From positions 1-6,597 of the forward strand of contig JAIOXC010000072.1 of assembly GCA_021741795.1 (NCBI GenBank): a stretch of DNA of 6,597 nucleotides, written 5' to 3'. The stretch's first letter is position 1. Every line of letters starts with the position of its first letter. The stretch is from Ilumatobacteraceae bacterium (GTDB lineage Bacteria; Actinomycetota; Acidimicrobiia; Acidimicrobiales; Ilumatobacteraceae). Positions 1 to 6,053 of this stretch are shown piece by piece. Below the pieces are notes generated by a model. The model had not been told where the DNA came from. It made no database searches and saw nothing but the letters and a program-made list of their open reading frames with translations. The position numbers and the translations under genes are program-made.

Positions 1-2264
1 GGTTCATGCAGTTTGATCCATGCGGACGAATAGACGAGATACGCAAAACTTACCGAGTGACTTTCGGGAAACCCATAACTCGCAAATGCCGACATCTTCA
101 TAAAGATCAAGTCGGCAATGTCGCCAACGATGCCCCGCTCCGCCATGCCCGCATACAGTCGCTCACTCAACTTCAGCATTCGCGACTGCGATCTTTTTGA
201 GCCCATTGCTTGGCGCAACTCGTCGGCTTGCGACGGCGTAAAGCCAGCCACATCAATTGCCATCTGCATCAGTTGTTCTTGAAACAACGGCACACCCAAT
301 GTTTTGCCAAGACTGTTTTCGAGCAACGGATGCAAATATGTGATGGGTTCTTGACCATTGCGTCGACGAATGTATGGATGCACCGACCCACCCTGAATCG
401 GCCCGGGTCGAATCAGTGCGACCTCAACAACAAGATCGTAAAAACGTCGTGGCTTGAGTCTTGGCAATGTGGCCATCTGTGCTCGCGATTCGATCTGAAA
501 TACGCCAACCGTGTCGGCACGGCACAACATTGCATACACATCATCTTCTTGTGGAATCGTTGCCAGATCTACTCGTACTCCACGAAACTCTTCAATCAAG
601 TCGACTGCGTTGTGCAACGCCGACAGCATGCCAAGCCCCAACAAATCAAACTTCACTAGCCCTGCTGCTGCACAATCGTCTTTGTCCCATTGCAACACGC
701 TGCGACCCTCCATGCGTCCCCACTCAACGGGGCACACTTCGGTCACGGGGCGATCACACATCACCATTCCGCCAGAGTGAATACCCAAATGTCGAGGTGC
801 GTCTTGCACTTGCTGGGCAAGCTCAAGCACTGCAGCCGGAATATTGTGGTCGTCATTTTTGACCGTGACTCCAAGCGAGCCCCACGCATCCACTTGTTTG
901 CTCCATGCGTCTTGTTGACCTGGCGCAAACCCAAGTGCACGCGACATATCGCGCACAGCAGAACGCGCACGATACGTAATCACATTGGCTACTTGTGCCG
1001 CATGGTGCCGACCATGGCGTTGATACACATACTGAATCACTTCTTCGCGTCGGCCGCTTTCGATGTCGATATCAATGTCGGGTGGGCCATCTCGCTCGGG
1101 CGACAAAAACCGCTCGAACAACAAGCCAAGCGAAACCGCATCAGCTTTGGTGATGTCGAGCGAATAACACACAGCAGAGTTAGCCGCACTGCCGCGACCT
1201 TGGCAGAAAATATTGGATCGTTCACAGAACTGCACGATGTCCCAGACCACCAAGAAGTATCCGGCAAAGCCAAGAGTCGCAATGACCTCTAGTTCGTGAT
1301 CAATCACTTGCCATGCACGAGCCCGCAGCGACAAATCTTCACGCGTGTCAGTTGGACGTATGCCGTATCTACGAGTGGCACCAACCTGCACCAGTTGCCG
1401 CAAATACGACATCTCATCCAACTCATTTGGGCACGGAAATGGTGGTAGTCGCGGAGCAACGAGTCGTAAATCGAAGGCCGCATCTTTGCCGATCTCGGCG
1501 GCGCATTGCACCACACCTGGATAACGCGCAAAACGTCGATACTGTTCGGCACCACTGCGCACATAAGCCGTCGCAGCCGGTGGCAGCGTTGCATCTACAT
1601 CGTCCAAACTGCTGCGCTCACGTACTGCCGCAACAGCAGTCGCCAAACGATGCTGCTTTGCCGTTGCATACAACACATCGTTGGTGGCAACACTGTTCAA
1701 GTTGTTGCGGTGCGCAATCTGCACAAGCACATCATTGCGTGCAGAGTCAAGAGGGTCACCGTGATCCCACACTTCCATCAGCACGCTGTCATCACCAAAC
1801 ACTGTTTTCATTTGCTGTACTCGTCGCTCGGCTGCACTTGGTCCTTGTTCATTAAGTGCACGCACCACCGCACCATCACGCCCACCCGTCATCACCCACC
1901 AATCACCTACCGAAAACTCGCCAAGTTGTTCGAGCACAAACACTGGATGTTCTTTGCTGCCAGCAAGTTGGCCGGCACTTATCGCGCTTGACAAATGCGC
2001 ATAGCCTCGCGGGTTGCGAGCGATAATCACGAGACTTCCAGAATCGAGTTGCAACTCTGCACCAAACACCGTTGGCAACCCAAGCACTCGCGCTGCTTCA
2101 GCAAAGCGCACGATGCCGTACAAGCCATTGCGATCTGTCAGCGCAAGCGCTTCCAACCCCAATGACTGTGCTTGCTCTACAAGTTGTTCGGGATGCGAAG
2201 CACCTTGCAAAAAAGAAAAATTGGATCGGCAATGCAATTCTGAATATGGGACATCATTTGCCAC
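1..2264 (-). CDS. dnaE2: Error-prone DNA polymerase DnaE2 (ImuC), 3' end outside window
   Basis: This is the polymerase of the ImuA-ImuB-DnaE2 mutasome, a C-family DNA polymerase III alpha paralogue that copies past lesions. I translated 754 codons from a GTG at 2264; the C-terminal part lies beyond base 1. The N-terminal PHP domain starts VPYSELHCRSNFSFLQGASHP (residues 5-25). The palm carries PDIDID with catalytic-type D396 and D398, and KFDLLGL with D540, matching E. coli DnaE D401/D403/D555. Other family blocks are GRGSAANSAVCYS, LIRPGPIQGGSVHPYIRRRNG and QAMGSKRSQSRM. The frame is intact with no stops. The PHP metal site looks degraded: HxH is H11-C-R13, the usual TDH is TDR45, and the usual VH is V-L198. 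GTG is preferred because it sits six bases after a TAATAT -10 box and just before the conserved PYSELH start. The upstream LexA box indicates SOS induction. Family assignment is very secure. Confidence 0.97.
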   Translation of the reverse strand, partial: MANDVPYSELHCRSNFSFLQGASHPEQLVEQAQSLGLEALALTDRNGLYGIVRFAEAARVLGLPTVFGAELQLDSGSLVIIARNPRGYAHLSSAISAGQLAGSKEHPVFVLEQLGEFSVGDWWVMTGGRDGAVVRALNEQGPSAAERRVQQMKTVFGDDSVLMEVWDHGDPLDSARNDVLVQIAHRNNLNSVATNDVLYATAKQHRLATAVAAVRERSSLDDVDATLPPAATAYVRSGAEQYRRFARYPGVVQCAAEIGKDAAFDLRLVAPRLPPFPCPNELDEMSYLRQLVQVGATRRYGIRPTDTREDLSLRARAWQVIDHELEVIATLGFAGYFLVVWDIVQFCERSNIFCQGRGSAANSAVCYSLDITKADAVSLGLLFERFLSPERDGPPDIDIDIESGRREEVIQYVYQRHGRHHAAQVANVITYRARSAVRDMSRALGFAPGQQDAWSKQVDAWGSLGVTVKNDDHNIPAAVLELAQQVQDAPRHLGIHSGGMVMCDRPVTEVCPVEWGRMEGRSVLQWDKDDCAAAGLVKFDLLGLGMLSALHNAVDLIEEFRGVRVDLATIPQEDDVYAMLCRADTVGVFQIESRAQMATLPRLKPRRFYDLVVEVALIRPGPIQGGSVHPYIRRRNGQEPITYLHPLLENSLGKTLGVPLFQEQLMQMAIDVAGFTPSQADELRQAMGSKRSQSRMLKLSERLYAGMAERGIVGDIADLIFMKMSAFASYGFPESHSVSFAYLVYSSAWIKLHE

Positions 2265-2276
2265 CTCGCCATATTA
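2265..2276 (-). promoter_or_regulatory. Probable dnaE2 promoter -10, leaderless
   Basis: On the minus strand, TAATAT (2276-2271) is followed by six bases, GGCGAG, and then the GTG start at 2264. That spacing puts the transcription start at the start codon, so the mRNA is probably leaderless. GGCGAG touches the GTG and is too close to act as a normal ribosome binding site. One base separates the hexamer from the LexA box. No good -35 is seen at the expected place (GAGTGG at 2299-2294). The hexamer also contains the stop codon of the upstream NUDIX gene. Confidence 0.6.
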
Positions 2277-2810
2277 GCGAACATATGTTCGTACCACTCT
2301 CAGAGCGCCCACCAAACCCTTATCTGCCATGGCAATTGCGTCGTCCCACGCAAACCAAGCCACGTCTTGACTCTCATCAACACCAGGCGCTGGTTCAGTA
2401 TCATCGGCCATCACTATGTAGCGCACATCTAAGTGCGTGTGCCCGCGCGGGCCAGGGTGCACGTCGAGATGCACCAACACCGGACCGTTGTCGGGGTGTC
2501 GCACATTCAGTCCCGTCTCTTCTCGTGCTTCACGCAATGCACCCTCTGCCGGTGTCTCTCCCTGTTCAATATGTCCGCCAGGCTGCAACCAAATATTGAG
2601 TCGTTTGTGCAAGTGCAACACCACACCTTGCTTGCCAACGACTATTGCCGACCCAGTGATGTGCGTGTCGTTTGCATGCTCGTCAAATGGTGACTCAAGC
2701 GTTGGGGCAATTGCTAAAAATTGTTGAACCGATTCGCGCTCGCGTTCGTCGCACGGTGTTGCCGCAGCAAAATGTGCGCACAGTTGAGCAACGATCTCGA
2801 CAGGAGTCAC
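2274..2810 (-). CDS. NUDIX hydrolase inside the mutagenesis cassette
   Basis: This 178-residue cytoplasmic protein hydrolyses a nucleoside diphosphate linked to another moiety; the substrate cannot be read from the sequence. The NUDIX box is complete at residues 79-101 (G79, E85, R93-E94, E97-E98, G100-L101, fitting GX5EX7REUXEEXGU). Before it come ITGSAIVVGK and WLQPGGH, and after it PGPRGHTHLDVRY. Residues 1-50 form an extra N-terminal segment of unknown role. The start is GTG at 2810: an in-frame TAA at 2825-2823 rules out a longer form, and a TACACT hexamer lies six bases upstream. It begins 38 bases after imuB. Its final codons contain the dnaE2 LexA box, and its stop overlaps the dnaE2 -10. 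From context it may clean oxidised dNTPs (MutT-like) or do unrelated housekeeping. Family is certain, substrate unknown. Confidence 0.93.
   Translation of the reverse strand: MTPVEIVAQLCAHFAAATPCDERERESVQQFLAIAPTLESPFDEHANDTHITGSAIVVGKQGVVLHLHKRLNIWLQPGGHIEQGETPAEGALREAREETGLNVRHPDNGPVLVHLDVHPGPRGHTHLDVRYIVMADDTEPAPGVDESQDVAWFAWDDAIAMADKGLVGALRVVRTYVR
2278..2291. promoter_or_regulatory. LexA operator (SOS box) of dnaE2
   Basis: The perfect 14-bp palindrome CGAACATATGTTCG matches the Gram-positive/actinobacterial LexA consensus CGAAC-N4-GTTCG. It fills the -35 to -10 spacer of the dnaE2 promoter, so bound LexA should block RNA polymerase. The 19 bases at 2275-2293 are identical to those at 5081-5099 in front of imuA. 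The box lies inside the NUDIX gene and encodes most of its last residues, R-T-Y-V-R. Confidence 0.93.
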
Positions 2811-2822
2811 GTCACGAGTGTA
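2811..2822 (-). promoter_or_regulatory. Possible NUDIX gene promoter -10, leaderless
   Basis: On the minus strand, TACACT (2822-2817) is followed by CGTGAC and the GTG start at 2810. This is the same hexamer-plus-six layout as at imuA and dnaE2, and the sequence resembles the imuA element TACAGT-GATGAC-ATG. No LexA-like box is present here and no clear -35 is seen. If real, the NUDIX gene has an internal promoter, in addition to any read-through from imuB. Confidence 0.4.
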
Positions 2823-2848
2823 TTACTGCAACATCTCACCTATAACAC

Positions 2849-4492
2849 TCACCCATAGCGCGCGGTCATCCACCACTCGCCGTGCTCGAGCACCATCACT
2901 ACCGCATGCGTAGTGGTGCGCACCATGTCGTCAGCATCGCGCGCCAATACCATCTGCATTCGCACCGCCCTGCGTTGACGCAATGGGTCCCACCACCGCT
3001 CTTCTACTGGCCACGGCCCAGCCCACGACACCACGTTGTACGCATGTCGACCAATCACTACATGTGCTGGCGATGCACTCAATTCATGTCGGCCACTGAC
3101 GCTCACCACACAACCACTCGCATCATTTACTACCGCCAGTAACGGTTCGTCATACACAATTGAAGGTGACGGAGTTGGCAGTGCCCCACTCCACACTGTT
3201 TCTTTGATCACCACCGACTCTGCTCGTCGCTCCATGTCAACAACTGCAGCAGGAGTCAACGCAAATACTTCGCTCACATCTCTTCCACCACGCCACTGCG
3301 CAACACGCACCGAGTCAGAACCAAGCATTGTTGTCAATCGTTCGATAGCACGAGCAGCCCATTCGTCGGCTTGAGTGCTGCCGCCCCACAACCCAAGTTG
3401 CCTTCCTTCTCGTGCGCGCAGGCCAACCGGCAAATACCGCAATAGCACCACACCACTTGTGAGCCCGCGTGTTGCAATCCATGCATCCATCTGCCAACGC
3501 ACGCGCTCGGCCATTGCTGCAGCAGTCAATCCTTCTGGCTGATACCACAGACGATCACTTTGTTCGCCGTGATCGGTTTGCATACATATATGTAGACGCA
3601 CGCAACTCACACCTTGGTTGTTTAAGTGCGTCACCAATTCGTCGGCAACTGTGCGAGCCGTTGCTACCACCACATTGACATCCTCTACCGAGAGTTCAAA
3701 TCGGTGCGTGCTTGCGCGTTCTGGTGGTGGCGCAATGGTGATGGGTGGATGCCGGTCATAACCACGTGCCAGGCGATGCAATTCAAGACCAACTGGCCCA
3801 AATCGTCCAACCAAATCTGATGGCTTCATTGTTGCAATGTCGCCAACACAACTTAAGCCAAGCCGATGCAACAACGACACCACGTCACGATCAATCTCGG
3901 CAAAGTCGGCGAGCACCGACACAGGTAATTGCGCCAAACATTGTGCGCTCTCACCCGGCTCGACCACTAGATGCCCACCATCAGCAGCATGTGCAGCAAC
4001 GAGTGCAGTCAGTCGTCCATCGGCAATACCTACTCCAAACACAATCGGACGGCCGTCGGCCAAGAGAGCAAGCGCATTGTGCGTGATGCCGTGCAAGCGT
4101 TGTGCCAACGCATCATCACCACCCACATATCGCGATGGTCCACGTGTAGCCAACAAAATAACGCCCGGGGTGCTCACTTCCACGAGCGGAACGAGCTCGC
4201 CCACTGCTCGCACCACCGACTCAAACATCAATCTGTCGCGCTCTTTGTTGTTGGCAGCAATATGCAGATCGGGACACACGGCTTGTGCTTCGCGCCGTCG
4301 CATACCTATTTGCACACCTTGTTTGGCAGCATAAACAGTGCGCGCCACGACGCGTTGTGCGTGCAGCACGGCTACCGCATCAAACCATTGCTTGCGCGAA
4401 TACAACTCGCACTGTGCAGCAACTGCCTGCCAGTCGGTGCACGAAATAACAGCAACGCGTGTGACTTCACTTGCGCCAATGTGCTCAACCAT
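2849..4492 (-). CDS. imuB: ImuB, catalytically inactive Y-family mutasome adaptor
   Basis: This 547-residue protein is related to Y-family polymerases and acts as a hub, bringing ImuA and DnaE2 to the beta sliding clamp. The N-terminal motif VAVISCTDWQAVAA (residues 13-26) replaces the metal-binding DMDxFY region of active enzymes. The later acidic pair is also missing (VEVSTPGVILL at 104-114), followed by RGPSRYVGG, typical of ImuB. A helix-hairpin-helix region lies near 210-245 (LSCVGDIATMKPSDLVGRFG). A clamp-binding motif QLGLWG is at 365-370, close to the QLPLWG-type motif described for mycobacterial ImuB. The conserved C-terminal GPWPVEERWWD is at 492-502. The ATG lies two bases after the imuA stop without a strong Shine-Dalgarno, which implies translational coupling. 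It is therefore expected to follow the imuA LexA promoter. Length and motifs are normal for the family. Confidence 0.95.
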   Translation of the reverse strand: MVEHIGASEVTRVAVISCTDWQAVAAQCELYSRKQWFDAVAVLHAQRVVARTVYAAKQGVQIGMRRREAQAVCPDLHIAANNKERDRLMFESVVRAVGELVPLVEVSTPGVILLATRGPSRYVGGDDALAQRLHGITHNALALLADGRPIVFGVGIADGRLTALVAAHAADGGHLVVEPGESAQCLAQLPVSVLADFAEIDRDVVSLLHRLGLSCVGDIATMKPSDLVGRFGPVGLELHRLARGYDRHPPITIAPPPERASTHRFELSVEDVNVVVATARTVADELVTHLNNQGVSCVRLHICMQTDHGEQSDRLWYQPEGLTAAAMAERVRWQMDAWIATRGLTSGVVLLRYLPVGLRAREGRQLGLWGGSTQADEWAARAIERLTTMLGSDSVRVAQWRGGRDVSEVFALTPAAVVDMERRAESVVIKETVWSGALPTPSPSIVYDEPLLAVVNDASGCVVSVSGRHELSASPAHVVIGRHAYNVVSWAGPWPVEERWWDPLRQRRAVRMQMVLARDADDMVRTTTHAVVMVLEHGEWWMTARYG

Positions 4493-4494
4493 TG

Positions 4495-5070
4495 CTAGCC
4501 AACATGTTGCAACACGTATTGCATCACTCGCGGCACGCGTCTGCCACTTACTGTCACATCAATGTGTCGGCCCTGCACATAGCCAGCCCCATGCTCGATA
4601 CCGTCCCACTTTGTGGTCTGTGTATGCAACACCACATCTGGTTGAAACACCGAACGCGGAGTTGCGTGACGCGATGTTTCCACCAACACAAGCACATTGC
4701 GCCGAGCCTGAATGCGGGTTTGAATACGCCGCGCATCAGACCCACTCACTCCTTGCGGCACTTCGAGCATCATCACGTCAAAGCCATCAGCAACAGCAGC
4801 CACCGTGCTTGTCCAGTCTTTTTTATTGGCGGTTGGTGTCACCAACACCGTGCGCTGCAATGCCACACCTTGCTCACATGCCGACATCAATCCAAAATCA
4901 CTCACACCAACAATGGCCAACCATGAACCAGCTTGTGTTGCAGCACTCACCGCCAACAGCGCTGTCGACATTGCGGCATCACCACTACACAACACGGTGC
5001 GACCCCGCACCAAAACACCGTCGGGAATTATTGGTTGCAGAGCCTTTGCAACGGGCAGTGAGTGAGACAT
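4495..5070 (-). CDS. imuA: ImuA' (RecA-like mutasome accessory protein)
   Basis: This 191-residue protein is assigned as the actinobacterial ImuA', a small RecA-fold partner of ImuB and DnaE2. Assignment rests on position directly before imuB (two bases between the genes), the LexA box, the length, and an alpha/beta pattern of RecA type: a hydrophobic strand then VLCSGDAAMSTALLAV (27-42) where a Walker A loop would be, AIVGVSDFG (52-60) and FDVMMLEVP (97-105) near the Walker B position, and NVLVLVETS (125-133). The Walker A loop has no GK[ST]: S35-T36-A37 stand there, so strong ATPase activity is unlikely, and its role is probably structural. There are no membrane segments or signal peptide. 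The ATG at 5070 is six bases after a TACAGT hexamer and probably begins a leaderless mRNA. Sequence similarity in this family is low, so the call depends partly on context. Confidence 0.86.
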   Translation of the reverse strand: MSHSLPVAKALQPIIPDGVLVRGRTVLCSGDAAMSTALLAVSAATQAGSWLAIVGVSDFGLMSACEQGVALQRTVLVTPTANKKDWTSTVAAVADGFDVMMLEVPQGVSGSDARRIQTRIQARRNVLVLVETSRHATPRSVFQPDVVLHTQTTKWDGIEHGAGYVQGRHIDVTVSGRRVPRVMQYVLQHVG

Positions 5071-5082
5071 GTCATCACTGTA
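5071..5082 (-). promoter_or_regulatory. Probable imuA-imuB promoter -10, leaderless
   Basis: On the minus strand, TACAGT (5082-5077) is followed by GATGAC and the ATG at 5070. The geometry equals that of dnaE2: LexA box, one C, TAnnnT, six bases, start codon. Transcription would begin at the start codon. The -35 position (5105-5100) reads AATAAC, a poor match, so the promoter may be weak or need an activator or upstream contacts. Confidence 0.6.
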
Positions 5083-5083
5083 G

Positions 5084-5097
5084 CGAACATATGTTCG
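5084..5097. promoter_or_regulatory. LexA operator (SOS box) of imuA-imuB
   Basis: The perfect palindrome CGAACATATGTTCG is identical to the dnaE2 box, with 19 shared bases in all (5081-5099 and 2275-2293). It fills the promoter spacer one base upstream of the -10. By the known LexA mechanism, RecA-triggered LexA self-cleavage would release imuAB and dnaE2 together. Confidence 0.94.
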
Positions 5098-5106
5098 TAG
5101 TTATTA

Positions 5107-5161
5107 GGCGACTATTTCGGGGCTATTTCGCAAATATTTAGCGGCTGTTTGGCGACTATTT
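5107..5161. repeat. Five tandem 11-bp direct repeats; candidate CarH operator
   Basis: Five head-to-tail units run without gaps: GGCGACTATTT (5107), CGGGGCTATTT (5118), CGCAAATATTT (5129), AGCGGCTGTTT (5140), GGCGACTATTT (5151). The first and last are identical. Position 2 is always G, and positions 7 and 9-11 are always T. A weak sixth unit in the same phase, CGTAGTTATTA (5096-5106), overlaps the LexA box end and the imuA -35 region. On the minus strand each unit reads AAATAGYCGCC, an AT-rich half then a GC-rich half. The last unit overlaps the carH stop codon by two bases. The array fills the gap between carH and the imuA promoter. Eleven bp matches the repeat period reported for Thermus CarH operators, although the TGTACA-like core is not seen. 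Helically phased A/T tracts could also bend DNA. The repeats are certain; the operator role is inferred. Confidence 0.9.
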
Positions 5162-6023
5162 AGTTACGAATCGCGTGCTCTTGGAGCAATGGCATCAGCG
5201 TCCGCGGACTACCAGCCCAAAAGTCGGCGCCGAGATTTTCGGCATGCTCCGAGTCGAGCACTGCAGCACCCCCGACAAAGCACGGAATCGAGTTGTTTGA
5301 GGCCTTCTTAATCTTGGCAATCGTTTTACTCATCGCAGGAAGAGTTTCTGACATCGTCGAAGCAATACACACAGCAACAACGTCCGAGACCTGCATCACC
5401 GCGGAGGCAAAGGATCTATCTGGAATATTTCCACCGAGATTGTCAACCTTCCAGCCCTCCATACTGATCAGATCGCCAAGCAACTGGGTTCCTAATACAT
5501 GCTGCTCGCCCTCTGGAGAACCGATCAACACTGTTCCTTTGTGCACGCCGCGTTTGGAAAAACGCGCACCAATTTGTGCCGCTGACCGACTCGCGATGCC
5601 AGTAGCACGATGTTCGATGAAGATATCGATTTCCCCTGCATGCCACTTCATCCCTATCGCACCCATCGCTGGCACCAATACGTCAAGGTAGAGAAAATAT
5701 AAATCATTTCCCGATCGCAATACCGATTCCATCAACTTGACTACGCCCATTTCGTCACCGGCAAGGAGTAACGCCAACATTCGTTCAGACCACGGTGCTA
5801 CTTTTTTGCCACCGCCAGCCGACGCAACTGCTTGGTGAACCCCACGCCGAAAACCACGCACATCACTTTCTTTGACAACCCACCCGGTTCCATTTTTGGT
5901 GGCTGGCAGATGACCTTCGTGTACATACCGATACACAGTCATGTAGTGCACGTCTAGCATTTCTGCTACTTCATGAAGAGTCAGATTTTTTATGCCCACG
6001 GTGTAGCCATCAACATAGTGCAT
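5160..6023 (-). CDS. carH: CarH/LitR-type B12-dependent photoreceptor transcriptional regulator
   Basis: This 287-residue cytoplasmic regulator senses light through adenosylcobalamin. In known CarH, the dark AdoCbl form is a DNA-bound tetramer, and light breaks the Co-C bond and releases it. Residues 12-60 are an excisionase/BldC-like winged helix (LTLHEVAEMLDVHYMTVYRYV, then HLPATKNGTGWVVKESDV). A four-helix cobalamin cap at about 78-155 holds the Wx9EH signature: W127, E137, H138. H128 matches the second His ligand of light-exposed Thermus CarH (H132). The Rossmann domain has ExHxxG (E173-H175-G178), with H175 the lower Co ligand (H177 in Thermus), plus S222 and G251-G252. Length matches Thermus CarH (about 285). 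It follows the NifU-like gene by 30 bases, so it is probably co-transcribed. The ATG at 6023 lacks a good Shine-Dalgarno; GTG at 5999 is an alternative start. Targets are unknown; the adjacent 11-bp array is the best candidate. Family call is strong. Confidence 0.88.
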   Translation of the reverse strand: MHYVDGYTVGIKNLTLHEVAEMLDVHYMTVYRYVHEGHLPATKNGTGWVVKESDVRGFRRGVHQAVASAGGGKKVAPWSERMLALLLAGDEMGVVKLMESVLRSGNDLYFLYLDVLVPAMGAIGMKWHAGEIDIFIEHRATGIASRSAAQIGARFSKRGVHKGTVLIGSPEGEQHVLGTQLLGDLISMEGWKVDNLGGNIPDRSFASAVMQVSDVVAVCIASTMSETLPAMSKTIAKIKKASNNSIPCFVGGAAVLDSEHAENLGADFWAGSPRTLMPLLQEHAIRN

Positions 6024-6053
6024 ATTAAAGTGAACGGCCGCCGCCCCACAGGA

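Noticed and set aside
690..1292. Long plus-strand open frame opposite dnaE2, one of several
   Set aside because: It is antisense to an intact, motif-rich dnaE2 frame; its translation is rich in His, Arg and Cys with no domain, as expected of a shadow frame.
2816..2850. Inverted repeat GAGTGT/ACACTC between imuB and the NUDIX gene as a terminator
   Set aside because: The stem is only six pairs with a loop of about 23 bases and no T-tract follows it; one arm overlaps the likely -10 box.
4338..5141. Plus-strand open frame of 267 residues across imuB, imuA and the LexA box
   Set aside because: It runs antisense through two recognised genes and their operator, its composition is unnatural (many His, Cys, Pro, Thr), and it has no recognisable motif.
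5107..5161. Array considered as a CRISPR, plasmid iteron cluster or terminator
   Set aside because: The units are contiguous with no spacers, no replication gene is nearby, and no GC-rich hairpin with a T-run is present.
6024..6053. A dedicated carH promoter or 11-bp operator in the gap before carH
   Set aside because: There is no TAnnnT box at a useful distance from either candidate start and no match to the 11-bp repeat.
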